Positions 37,273 to 45,843 of a stretch of 64,000 nucleotides of DNA are shown here, in pieces. The stretch comes from Paraflavitalea sp. CAU 1676 (lineage in GTDB: Bacteria > Bacteroidota > Bacteroidia > Chitinophagales > Chitinophagaceae): the NCBI RefSeq assembly GCF_029223285.1, contig NZ_JARHUJ010000006.1, forward strand, positions 186,001 to 250,000, in the 5' to 3' direction. The stretch's first letter is position 1. Each line of letters starts with the position of its first letter. The notes under the pieces are model-generated. The model saw nothing but the letters and a program-made list of their open reading frames with translations. It was not told the DNA's origin and ran no database searches. A program made the position numbers and the translations under genes.

Positions 37273-37686
37273 TGGCGTGGCCTCTTCGTTCATGGCGGGT
37301 TTCAGCACTTTGCGGATCTCCATGCGCTTAATGGTGCCCTGCAAGATGAGGTAGGCGTGCTGAACAGTTTCTTCCAATAACACATTGCCTTCCAGGTCGC
37401 GCACGGTAGTGTGCACTTCCACGACAATGTTTCCATCTTCTCCATGGCAAATACTAACCGGTTCTACCAGGGGGTCGATCATATGCCATTGACGTACCCA
37501 GTAATCGTGCACGGCTTTATGGCCGTAAACGTATCCCCCTTCAAGCCCGTTAGGCCAATCTACATCGGGATCCATACAGGCAAGGGCGGCCTCCACATCG
37601 CGTGCATTGAATGCCGCGTAAGCACGCCGTAATACATCCAGGCTCACGGGATCTACCTCTTCGTCTTTTTGAATAGCGGGCAACAT
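37258..37686 (-). CDS. Nuclear transport factor 2-like (SnoaL-type) protein
   Basis: A 142-residue small cone-shaped alpha+beta protein: an N-terminal helix (VLRRAYAAFNARDVEAALACM) leads to DPDVDWPNGLEGG and HDYWVRQW, the usual SnoaL/NTF2-like pattern, followed by strands with PVSICHGEDGNIVVEVH. Members bind small hydrophobic ligands or act as isomerases and hydrolases; no specific role is visible here. It ends inside the 3' end of the fabH-like gene on the opposite strand, with no terminator between them. Confidence 0.85.
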   Translation of the reverse strand: MLPAIQKDEEVDPVSLDVLRRAYAAFNARDVEAALACMDPDVDWPNGLEGGYVYGHKAVHDYWVRQWHMIDPLVEPVSICHGEDGNIVVEVHTTVRDLEGNVLLEETVQHAYLILQGTIKRMEIRKVLKPAMNEEATPLPFE

Positions 37687-37841
37687 ATATTTCCTTTTTG
37701 ACTACCTATAAAAATCCCGTGCCAGGATTTACGGGGCGATGATGTTATAGTAGTCAATTTGAGGCGTTTTTTGACCGATGAACATTCTAATAACATTGAA
37801 TACGATGGAGTTTACTATAATTGTTGGAATTTTGCAGCCGC

Positions 37842-38738
37842 ATGTCAAGAAAGCTCATTTTTCTCATCAACCCTATATCCGGCACCAAAGGCAAGGATCA
37901 ACTTAGAAACATGATCGTCCGAAAAACGGAGGCGGCTGGTATCCCATTCGAGATCATGGACACGGATATTACCGCAAGGTATTATGCGGTCAGGAAAAAG
38001 ATCATGTCGGAAGGTGTAACGGATATCATTATTTGTGGCGGCGACGGATCGGTGAACCAGGTGGTGCATGCACTGGCCGATACGGACGTCAATTTCGGCA
38101 TTATCCCGATGGGATCGGGCAATGGGCTCGCTTTTGCTGCCGGCATTCCCAAATCGAGCGAGAAAGCCCTGGATGTTGCCTTCTCGGGCGTTCCGCGGCT
38201 TACTGATGCATTCATGGTGAACAGGCAGTTTGCCTGTATGCTGTGCGGACTGGGATTTGATGCGCAGGTCGCGCATCAGTTTGCGAAGCAGCCCAAGCGC
38301 GGACTTGCTACCTATGCTTCACTTACAACGCGTAATTTCTTTTCGGCGGGCTCCTATCTCTTCAAGATCGAGGCGAATAACCTCACTTTTACTACAGATG
38401 CTTTTTTCCTGAGCATTGCGAACAGCAACCAGTTTGGCAACAATTTTACCATTGCGCCCAAGGCGGTACTTTCGGACGGATTGCTCGATGTAGTGATCGT
38501 GAAGAAAATAGCCAAGCCCTTAATGCTGCTGAACGTGATGAGGCAGGTAATGGTTGGCAAGCTGAAGCGGATCGAGAATTCCCTGAGCTCTCCGGTGATC
38601 TATTTCCAGACCGAGGAACTTCATATTTCGAATGTGGGTCATGCGCCCATGCACATCGACGGTGAACCCCGGGATACGCCTGCGAAATTGCACATCAAAG
38701 TAATGCCTCAATTCTTCAAGCTGATACACGGGGTTTAA
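37842..38738 (+). CDS. Diacylglycerol/lipid kinase family protein (YegS-like)
   Basis: A 298-residue kinase from the ATG at 37842. The DAGK catalytic motif IICGGDGSVNQVVHA is followed by FGIIPMGSGNGLAFAAGIP, both hallmark nucleotide-binding segments. The C-terminal beta domain ends with MHIDGEPRDTPAKLHI. Family members phosphorylate diacylglycerol, phosphatidylglycerol or sphingoid bases; many Chitinophagaceae make sphingolipids, so a sphingosine kinase-like role is possible but unproven. It is a single gene. Confidence 0.92.
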   Translation: MSRKLIFLINPISGTKGKDQLRNMIVRKTEAAGIPFEIMDTDITARYYAVRKKIMSEGVTDIIICGGDGSVNQVVHALADTDVNFGIIPMGSGNGLAFAAGIPKSSEKALDVAFSGVPRLTDAFMVNRQFACMLCGLGFDAQVAHQFAKQPKRGLATYASLTTRNFFSAGSYLFKIEANNLTFTTDAFFLSIANSNQFGNNFTIAPKAVLSDGLLDVVIVKKIAKPLMLLNVMRQVMVGKLKRIENSLSSPVIYFQTEELHISNVGHAPMHIDGEPRDTPAKLHIKVMPQFFKLIHGV

Positions 38739-38838
38739 AGTACCCTTTTATTTACTACAGGGTTCGTGGGGCGAAAGCAGTGAGGCTGGCCGGCACGTTT
38801 TACTTGCAGGTGCTTGCGCGGTGACTTCGCAGTACGGT

Positions 38839-38865
38839 TGTCGGGCATCGAAGGATGCCGCGACA
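38839..38865. other. Strong hairpin between two convergent genes
   Basis: Arms around tgtcgggcatc and gatgccgcgaca (one bulge) form a GC-rich stem with a 4-base loop. There is no T-tract; it lies nearest the 3' end of the patatin gene and may help end both transcripts. Confidence 0.5.
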
Positions 38866-38873
38866 GACAGTCC

Positions 38874-41117
38874 TTATCGCGCTACCGGGTTGCTTCTCGG
38901 CTTCAGCAACTCTTTAAAGAATTCAAATCCCTGCTGATTGTTGGCCGTGAACAGCGCTTCACTGATATCGATCTTTTCGCTTTTGGTGAGGTGAAAATTG
39001 AGTGCCGCCCGGGCATCTTCCTTTTTGGGCAAGTACTGGAAGGATAACCGGTAAAACTGGTTACCCAGTATTTCCTGCGAGAGGCAAAGCAATTCACTTT
39101 GCGAATACTCCTGCATCTTATACCAGTTGTATTGCAACAGCATGACCGGTTTGGTAGCGATCTCGGTAATGTTGCCTGCTTCAAAGGGCTCCCAGCCGGC
39201 CATTTTGCGGTCGCGTATCTGAATAAGTACGACGCCGTTGGTATTCTCCTTGATCCAGTGCTGAAATACCTGCAGGAAACGGATCGTGGTTTCCAATCCG
39301 TAGTTATCGCGCAGTCCGGCATCCATTACATCAATGACCGGGCTGGATGGCAGCCATACGTTGGGCAGCACATACGGGAAGGTGGCATTCATGCGCAGCG
39401 CGGTAAGCATGCGCAGGTTCATAGGCGACTGTCCTGCAAACATCGACTGGAAATCGATGGCATCGGGTTCTATTTCCCGTAGCTTATTGGTATCGTATAC
39501 AGGCTTCATGAGAAAGCTGACCGGCTGCGTGCTGATAAGCATCTTGCGGCTATCCTGCGTGATAACCGAACTGAACACCATTAAAGGAGTACGCGCATTG
39601 GCTTCGTCCTCATACAGGTCTTTCAACTGTTTGTTGAGGATGCCGTGGGTATTTTCATTGAGTTTTTGCTCGAAGGCATAACCGCGGTCTTTCACATATT
39701 CGTAGCCACTAACTTTGAATTTCTGTGCCGGCGATGCGAGGTCGCGTGCTACGAAAGAGGTGAACAAGGAATTGAGCAGATCTCCGGAAATATCATCAAC
39801 ATACTGCTCATCCTGCAGGCGAATGTTCTTTCCTGCAGCCTTTTCGCGGCTCAGTTCACGGAAATAGGCGGCTCCCAGCATACCTCCTGACGCACCTGTG
39901 ATAAAAGCGGTTTTCTTCATAAGCTGCCCTTCGCTGAGGCTATCGAGGTATTGCATCACATTCATCGTAAACGTAGCGCTCCGGTTGCCTCCCCCACTGG
40001 TATTGATGATGAACATGGTGGGCTTTTTGGTGTCCTGGTTGGCCTTCCAGCGGTCGAGTATGGCGATCATGTTTGCCTTGTCACGGGCAACATTTTCGGG
40101 CGAGCACAGCATGAACAGGTTTTCGCGCGTATAGGCAGGCCGGTCCTTCTTATTGCTGTAGTTAAGACCGTATGCTTTGTTGGTGGGATCGATGATATTG
40201 TTGCGGTAGAGAACATTCAACCCAAAGAACAACAATACCAGTACAGGTATACTCCAGCTTTGCAGAAAATAGGTAAATGCCCCCGAAACGGCGATGAGGA
40301 TGGCGAAGAACAAGGTTATGCCGGATGCGGCAGGCAACTGAAACAAAGGATCATCAAGGCAAAAGCCCAGGAGAATGAGAAAGATGAAGGCGATAAAGAT
40401 CGATAGTACCGCCGCGAAGTGATGACGGCTGAATATGGTTTCTACAAATTCACGGCTGTAGTGTGATACGTCGCGCACTTTCTTAAGGGTAAACAGCGAA
40501 TTGAGGTACCACTCCACCCGTACCAGCCGGCTTTGGGTAAGTCTATCATCGCCCTTTCTGAACTGCGCCTTGAACAACTGCGGGTTGCTGATCACCGGGG
40601 TAAGCCGGCGGATAATGGTCTTGTCGGCCCGGAAGAAATAATAAAAAGAAATAGCAATGATGATGACGAGGCCCCCGAGGAAGCCTGCTACCAGCAGCAA
40701 TATTTCGCTGGTGGTCATAAGTTCCTTGATCCCGGCAAACTTCACGACTTTGCTGAGGTAGAATACAAGAAACAGTAGTGGTATGATGCCGTTATTGATA
40801 CAATACTTCAGGAATGGATTGGAGGTAGTGGCGAGGAAACGGAAATGACGGCTAAAGAGAATAAAGGTGGTAATGTTCCAGCTCATGATGAAGATGCCGA
40901 TGGCCACTCCTACGAATACGGCACTGAGGGCATTTACCTTTCCCAGGTACTCGGGAGCGAGATACAGAGAATCGGCCCCAAAGCTTTTCATGAAGCTACC
41001 GTTGACCGTACTGAAAAGTACAAACCAGAAGATGAGCAGTACCTGGAATTTTTTAAAATGCAGCAGGAACAGCTGGATGGGAAATGACCGGTAAAATCCG
41101 CGTAAAAATGGTTTCAT
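38874..41117 (-). CDS. Membrane-embedded patatin-like phospholipase
   Basis: A 747-residue protein in two parts. Residues 1-305 hold about seven membrane helices. Residues about 365-740 are a patatin domain: oxyanion loop NTSGGGNRS, nucleophile Ser410 in TGASGGML and catalytic Asp599 in VMDAGLRDN. It therefore probably cleaves acyl chains of membrane lipids at the cytoplasmic face. The architecture is unlike soluble patatins and unlike outer-membrane PlpD types. It starts 59 bases after the heme A synthase gene on the same strand and may be read with it. Confidence 0.88.
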   Translation of the reverse strand: MKPFLRGFYRSFPIQLFLLHFKKFQVLLIFWFVLFSTVNGSFMKSFGADSLYLAPEYLGKVNALSAVFVGVAIGIFIMSWNITTFILFSRHFRFLATTSNPFLKYCINNGIIPLLFLVFYLSKVVKFAGIKELMTTSEILLLVAGFLGGLVIIIAISFYYFFRADKTIIRRLTPVISNPQLFKAQFRKGDDRLTQSRLVRVEWYLNSLFTLKKVRDVSHYSREFVETIFSRHHFAAVLSIFIAFIFLILLGFCLDDPLFQLPAASGITLFFAILIAVSGAFTYFLQSWSIPVLVLLFFGLNVLYRNNIIDPTNKAYGLNYSNKKDRPAYTRENLFMLCSPENVARDKANMIAILDRWKANQDTKKPTMFIINTSGGGNRSATFTMNVMQYLDSLSEGQLMKKTAFITGASGGMLGAAYFRELSREKAAGKNIRLQDEQYVDDISGDLLNSLFTSFVARDLASPAQKFKVSGYEYVKDRGYAFEQKLNENTHGILNKQLKDLYEDEANARTPLMVFSSVITQDSRKMLISTQPVSFLMKPVYDTNKLREIEPDAIDFQSMFAGQSPMNLRMLTALRMNATFPYVLPNVWLPSSPVIDVMDAGLRDNYGLETTIRFLQVFQHWIKENTNGVVLIQIRDRKMAGWEPFEAGNITEIATKPVMLLQYNWYKMQEYSQSELLCLSQEILGNQFYRLSFQYLPKKEDARAALNFHLTKSEKIDISEALFTANNQQGFEFFKELLKPRSNPVAR

Positions 41118-41176
41118 GCTGCGTGGATACTTTTCGTACTCAATATACTATCAAAAACGAAAAGATATCATATTCA

Positions 41177-42304
41177 TTATGCTGCGGCTGGTTGCCGTTT
41201 GGGCAGCAGGTACAGCATGGCGATAAAACTGAGCAATAACAACATGCCAACCACCTGATGCAACTGGGCCATCCACTCGAACGTTCCCCATTGCTGGGGT
41301 TTGATTCCCGGGCTGGTAAGCACCGTTACGATGCCCAGTATTACCTGCGCCACCACAAACAGCAGGGGCCAGGGGCGCGCTTTGCGGAAGGCTTCGCCCG
41401 GCGCAGCCACTTTATATGCTTTTACTGCATAAACGATCACCAGCACCAGCAACAGGTAAGCAAGTCCGCGGTGTATAAAATGGATGGTCATCTTGTTCTC
41501 GAAAAAGTTTAACAAAAGAGGGCTTTCCCGGAAAATGGAAGGGGGTATTAAATCTCCATTAATATCGGGCCAGGTAGGCGCCGCGAGGGCCGCTTTATGA
41601 CCTGCCATGAGCGCCCCGAAGATCAGCTGGAGGAACAACAGTCCGATGATCCACCAGGTCCATTTGCGTAAGGAAGAATTGGGCTTGCGTTCCCGCGCGG
41701 GTACGCGCAGTTGCAGGGCAAACCAATAGGCATAGCAGATCAATGCCAGCGCAAATATGAAGTGCAGGGCCAACCGGGTAGGCTTTACATATACAGCATC
41801 GCCGGTGAGGCCGCTGGCCACCATGATCCAGCCGATGGCTCCCTGAAAGGCGCCAAACAGGAACAGGAAGAGCAGCGGCTGCTGCATTTCGCGTTTGAGG
41901 TATTTCTTGGAAACCAGGTAAACGAAACCAACGAGGAATACCACACCGATCATCCTTGCCCAGAAGCGGTGGAACCATTCCCAGAAGAAAATGAATTTGA
42001 AGTCGGCCAGGGTGAAGTCGGAATTCAGCAGGAGGTACTGAGGCGTTTGGCGGTACTTATTAAACTCCTGCACCCAACGATCTTCATTGAGCGGAGGCAG
42101 GGTGCCTGTTACCACGTTCCATTCGGTGATGGACAATCCCGAACCCGTTAAACGGGTGATGCCTCCCAATACTACCTGGATCAGCAGCATGCCTACACCG
42201 ATCAGTATCCAGACCGAGACATAGCGACGGGCCTTTTTATCGATCTTGTCTGCTTCCTGCTGAAAGCCCTGTCCGGGCGCTGGGTAGTGGGTATTGGTAT
42301 CCAT
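41177..42304 (-). CDS. ctaA: Heme A synthase (COX15/CtaA family)
   Basis: A 375-residue integral membrane protein with about eight helices. It opens with a soluble tail, then the family signature GGITRLTGSGLSITEWNVVTG interrupted in the usual way, WEWFHRFWARMIG with a heme-ligand His, and late HFIHRGLAYLLLV and WMAQLHQVVGMLLL His motifs. It oxidises the heme O methyl group to give heme A for aa3-type oxidases. Here it is the last gene of a tight run with sulfur-related genes (24-base gap to the DsrE gene), not next to oxidase subunits. Confidence 0.93.
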   Translation of the reverse strand: MDTNTHYPAPGQGFQQEADKIDKKARRYVSVWILIGVGMLLIQVVLGGITRLTGSGLSITEWNVVTGTLPPLNEDRWVQEFNKYRQTPQYLLLNSDFTLADFKFIFFWEWFHRFWARMIGVVFLVGFVYLVSKKYLKREMQQPLLFLFLFGAFQGAIGWIMVASGLTGDAVYVKPTRLALHFIFALALICYAYWFALQLRVPARERKPNSSLRKWTWWIIGLLFLQLIFGALMAGHKAALAAPTWPDINGDLIPPSIFRESPLLLNFFENKMTIHFIHRGLAYLLLVLVIVYAVKAYKVAAPGEAFRKARPWPLLFVVAQVILGIVTVLTSPGIKPQQWGTFEWMAQLHQVVGMLLLLSFIAMLYLLPKRQPAAA

Positions 42305-42328
42305 AGCGCCCGCAAAGGTAGTGCAGGA

Positions 42329-42736
42329 TTATGGAATCACTTTAATGTATCCCCATCCTTGTTTTTGGCGCGTAATGATCTCATATATTCCGTCGGGCAC
42401 TGTTTGTACGCCGGGGATTAACTGGTCTTTGGACAGGTTTTGTCTTTGCATGGTAACTGCACAAACTTTAAACGCGGCTTTTTTGGCCAGTTCCTGTACA
42501 GCAGGTTCTACCACCGATTTGTTTTTGGTGACCAGGTCGAGCCCGCCGCCATATATAACGATCTCTATTTTGGCATCGGGATTGGCTTTTAGTATGCTGC
42601 CAGCCTGGCGCACTACCGTATGATAAGCCATGGTGTCCTTGCTGGTTACATCAAATACGACTTTGTAATCGGTTGTTTGCGCTGATAAGTACTGGCATGC
42701 CAGTAACATCAGAAAGAGAAATAAGTATTTTTTCAT
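42329..42736 (-). CDS. Secreted DsrE family protein
   Basis: A 135-residue protein with signal peptide MKKYLFLFLMLLACQYLSAQ. The mature DsrE/DsrF-like fold shows YKVVFDVTSKD, IEIVIYGGGLDLVTK and FKVCAVTMQ with Cys92 at the place of the active cysteine of DsrE proteins, then IPGVQTVPDGIYEI and a final QGWGYIKV. DsrE-type proteins carry sulfane sulfur as a persulfide. This one must work in the periplasm. It is 33 bases after the TsdA-like gene and shares a C-terminal pattern with the Tat-exported protein two genes upstream. Confidence 0.88.
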   Translation of the reverse strand: MKKYLFLFLMLLACQYLSAQTTDYKVVFDVTSKDTMAYHTVVRQAGSILKANPDAKIEIVIYGGGLDLVTKNKSVVEPAVQELAKKAAFKVCAVTMQRQNLSKDQLIPGVQTVPDGIYEIITRQKQGWGYIKVIP

Positions 42737-42769
42737 GTGGAGGAGTATTAGCGTTGAATGATCTGTGTT

Positions 42770-43771
42770 TTATTTGGGTGATACTGCTTTGGACTGTTCT
42801 TTAAAATCTGCGATCTTTTTAAAGGGGCCATATTTGTGTTGTTGCTCGGAAAAGGTGTCGGCATAGGGGCCGTACGGATGGTCGACGGGTTTACTTTGCA
42901 TGGCAGGCCAATCGCCGGCAAATAACTTCTCGGGCCTTGTCTGCGAGTTGATATAGGCCGCCACATCCCAGGCCTGTTCGTCGGAGAGGACCGGCTTGTG
43001 GTGAAAGGCTTCGTCATACGGCATATTGTCGCGCACATAACCAGCCAGTCGCGAAAGGCGATATATACCTGCCCCGGTGTTGTAACTGCCGGCACCCCAC
43101 AGCGGCGGATATTGGTAGCCAATGCCTGTGATAGAGTCGGGCACCCCCTGACCATCGTTACCATGGCAACGCTGACAATAAGCGACGTATACTTTGCTAC
43201 CTGCTGCAGGATCGGCCGGGCGGTCGAGATAGGCTATGGAGGAAATGCCCACCCCTACCGGTTTCTTTTTTGCGGGTACATTGCTGCCCACCCATTTGAT
43301 ATAGGCTACCATCGCTTTCAGTTCGCGGCTGTTGCTATCGAGGGGCTTTCCGTTGAGGCTGCGCTGCAGGCAATCATTGACACGTTTTTCTACCGACTCT
43401 ACGGTGCCGCTCCTTTCCCGGTAACGGGGATAGGTAGTAGCAACGGCACTATAGTTGTTGCCGTAAGCGCGTGTGCCTGCATCGAGGTGGCAGTTCTGGC
43501 AGTTCATGCCGTTGGAAATGGCCCGTACGGTTCCCTGCGGGCCCAGGTATCGTGCAGTATGGGCGACCAGGGAGCGGCCATACCGGATCAGATCACCGTC
43601 GGTCGTGCGGGGTATGGTGGCTGTGTCGGGCGCTTCCCAGGGCCATTCGGGCAAAGCGGCCGAAGCCAGTTTGCCCGATTGCTGACCTACCGGGTTATAC
43701 TTTATCAATAACATGCATAACGAGGCCACCACGACAACCAGCAATATGGTTAGCTGTAATTTACGTGGCAT
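42770..43771 (-). CDS. Diheme cytochrome c, TsdA-like (thiosulfate dehydrogenase type)
   Basis: A 333-residue protein with an N-terminal membrane anchor (residues 5-23) and two c-type heme sites, C91-Q-N-C94-H95 and C199-Q-R-C202-H203. Between them VNDCLQRSLNGKPL carries Cys134, 43 residues after Cys91; this matches the spacing of the heme-ligating cysteine in characterised TsdA enzymes, as I recall it. LSDEQAWDVAAYINSQTRP near the end also fits. TsdA joins two thiosulfates to tetrathionate or does the reverse. It is bracketed by two DsrE-type genes with short gaps (25 and 33 bases). Confidence 0.88.
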   Translation of the reverse strand: MPRKLQLTILLVVVVASLCMLLIKYNPVGQQSGKLASAALPEWPWEAPDTATIPRTTDGDLIRYGRSLVAHTARYLGPQGTVRAISNGMNCQNCHLDAGTRAYGNNYSAVATTYPRYRERSGTVESVEKRVNDCLQRSLNGKPLDSNSRELKAMVAYIKWVGSNVPAKKKPVGVGISSIAYLDRPADPAAGSKVYVAYCQRCHGNDGQGVPDSITGIGYQYPPLWGAGSYNTGAGIYRLSRLAGYVRDNMPYDEAFHHKPVLSDEQAWDVAAYINSQTRPEKLFAGDWPAMQSKPVDHPYGPYADTFSEQQHKYGPFKKIADFKEQSKAVSPK

Positions 43772-43796
43772 ACAAAAAAATTAAGACGGTGGGGCG

Positions 43797-44495
43797 TTAG
43801 CCTGCGAAACAATAAGAGCATCCGTGTTCCTGCGCCCTGTTAACGGCCCATACGCCTGACGGCATCGGCTGAATATTTGGCAACAAGCCAGCTACCCATT
43901 CCTTCTTCACGACGGCAGGATCCAGGTTCATTTTACCCGCTATTGCTGCGCTGTACACGGTCATCGCTGCATCGCATACACAGAACATGACACCGCTCTC
44001 CTGCAATTCATTGATCCCGATATTTATTACCCCAAAGCCCGGAACTTTAAAGGCACCTTGCTCGGGTTTCCAGAATGGATTGCGGGTGGCGGGTTGCTTG
44101 GTAGCAGGATCATCGGCTTTGAACACTTCGCCGAAATTGTATTTTGCCCAGAGGTCGTGTTGCATCGCGTAGGGTATTGCATCGTGACGCAAGATGACTA
44201 CTACGCTGCAATCTTTTTCGGGAGTGCCGGTAGCGCCGTTGGTAAGCAGGAATACCCGTGGCCAGGCAAACGGAAATATTTCGTGCGGACGGGGTGCATC
44301 GAATACGATGCGGTGTTTCCCTTTAATCTTGTTGAACCATTCTTCCGCATCTGCGATACCCTGTTGTGAAAAGTCGGGTGAGGCCATCATACTAAGTGGA
44401 CTTGCCAGGGTGGTGATTCCCAAAGCGGCAGCTCCTGTAGCCAAAGTGCCGAGAAAACCGCGGCGGGAGGATACATTCAAATCATTGTTTTCCAT
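43797..44495 (-). CDS. Tat-exported DsrE-like protein with C-terminal CxxC
   Basis: A 232-residue protein. Residues 10-37 form a Tat signal (SSRRGFLGTLATGAAAL). The mature region resembles a DsrE fold: CSVVVILRHDAIPYAM, VPGFGVINIGINELQESGV, FCVCDAAM with Cys172 and Cys174, and a C-terminal segment IQPMPSGVWAVNRAQEHG like the neighbouring DsrE protein's VQTVPDGIYEI. It ends CSYCFAG (Cys226, Cys229). Tat export implies folding, perhaps with a bound metal, before transport. It is first in the run Tat-DsrE, TsdA-like, DsrE, ctaA. Confidence 0.78.
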   Translation of the reverse strand: MENNDLNVSSRRGFLGTLATGAAALGITTLASPLSMMASPDFSQQGIADAEEWFNKIKGKHRIVFDAPRPHEIFPFAWPRVFLLTNGATGTPEKDCSVVVILRHDAIPYAMQHDLWAKYNFGEVFKADDPATKQPATRNPFWKPEQGAFKVPGFGVINIGINELQESGVMFCVCDAAMTVYSAAIAGKMNLDPAVVKKEWVAGLLPNIQPMPSGVWAVNRAQEHGCSYCFAG

Positions 44496-44890
44496 AATTG
44501 ACTGTTTTAATAATCAAGCAAATTTCATTTCGCCCGGCAGGTTTTGAAATACCCGAAAGCGCAACTTCCGTTCCCCGAATGCGGGGAGCCGGTACATGGT
44601 TGATGATCTAAAGAGCCGACCGTTGTTGCTCCAATAATTTCAATCCAGACAAAGGATACAGAAAACGAATGTGGTGATAGTGGATCCGATAGTGCTCCTG
44701 GCGTAAGGTTATTCGCCAGCGCAATACCTGTAAAGTGAAAGATATCCAGGCAAATAGAGAAGTTTGTGCAATGCTTACAACAATTCCTGTTATAAATTTA
44801 ATGAATTAAGTATCGCATTCCTATTCTAATTTCTGCCCCTCCCCGCAGAATGAATGGTGCAGCATTGAGTTGTACAGATGGTGGAAGCTG
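44496..44890. other. Intergenic region upstream of the sulfur-related operon
   Basis: A 395-base stretch between the TauE gene and the Tat-DsrE gene. It should hold the operon promoter. A possible -7 on minus near 44648 (tatcctttg, one base too long for TANNTTTG) is not convincing. A small GC hairpin (ccccg/cgggg) lies near 44573. I see no gene. Confidence 0.55.
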
Positions 44891-45697
44891 TTAAGCAGAG
44901 AAGAAGAGTTCATGCACCAATACCAGTATTCCGATCGATAACACGAACCAGCCAAATACTTTACGGAGCGATCCGGCAGATATTTTATCGGAGAGTGACA
45001 TACCCACAAAAATGCCGCCTATGGCGATGGCCGTAAAGCTCATCAACAGGGGCCAATGGATCTGATACTGGGCCATGGTGCTGAAAAAGCCAAACAAGGA
45101 ACTGAAGGTCATGATGGTTAAGGAAGAGCCTACAGCTGTTTTCATCGGCACCTTGCCAAATAATACGAGGGCTGGGATAATGAGGAAGCCGCCGCCGGCG
45201 CCCAGTATACCGGTAATGATGCCTACCCCGGCGCCCTGCAGAAATAGCGGCAGCATTTTCCGGGGCTGATCACCTGCGGGTACGATCGTTAGCTGGTTGT
45301 TGCGGGCGTTACGGATCATGGAAATGGAGGTGAGGAGCATCAGCAGGGAGAACATCAGCATCAGGAACACCGGTTTTGTAACGGCGAGCGGGCCAATGTT
45401 GAAGAAGTAGTTGGGCAACAGCGGCACCAGGTGATGCCGGGCAATAAAGACAGACAACATAGAGGCGCTGCCGAATACGAATACCACGGGTATGTCGACC
45501 AGGTTCTTGCGATAGGCCCGTACGGAACCTACGAGACTGCAGCATCCAACTACGAATAACGAGTACATCGTTGCCAGTACTGGATCAACCTTCAGCAGGT
45601 ACACCAATACCGGCACCGTTATGATGGAGCCGCCGCCGCCTATTAAACCAAGGGAGAGGCCGATCAACACTGCTATGATATAACCCGCTATTTCCAT
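44891..45697 (-). CDS. TauE/SafE family sulfite/anion exporter
   Basis: A 268-residue permease from the ATG at 45697, with eight membrane helices in two halves. Each half has the family's glycine-rich repeat: GLSLGLIGGGGSIITVPVL (first) and GIITGILGAGGGFLIIPAL (second). The C-terminus ends in a membrane helix. The family exports sulfite, sulfoacetate or other sulfur anions and some members import thiosulfate. It is on the same strand as the DsrE/TsdA run, 395 bases upstream, so probably in its own transcript. Confidence 0.9.
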   Translation of the reverse strand: MEIAGYIIAVLIGLSLGLIGGGGSIITVPVLVYLLKVDPVLATMYSLFVVGCCSLVGSVRAYRKNLVDIPVVFVFGSASMLSVFIARHHLVPLLPNYFFNIGPLAVTKPVFLMLMFSLLMLLTSISMIRNARNNQLTIVPAGDQPRKMLPLFLQGAGVGIITGILGAGGGFLIIPALVLFGKVPMKTAVGSSLTIMTFSSLFGFFSTMAQYQIHWPLLMSFTAIAIGGIFVGMSLSDKISAGSLRKVFGWFVLSIGILVLVHELFFSA

Positions 45698-45820
45698 ACT
45701 TTCCTGTCTTTCAAAAAAGTGCGGAAAGGTAAGGTTAGTTTCCGAGGTCACGCATCCCCTTTTCTGTGAAGTTGTGGGTAAATTAAATTATTCCTCCGGC
45801 GCGTATTTGCAGGCTTCCCT

Positions 45821-45828
45821 TATTTTTG
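45821..45828 (+). promoter_or_regulatory. -7 element of rnhB promoter
   Basis: The sequence tatttttg matches TANNTTTG and overlaps the first possible TTG start (45826). This means the message starts about 45835 and translation must begin at the next TTG (45844). Confidence 0.45.
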
Positions 45829-45843
45829 GCCAAAGTTTTTACA

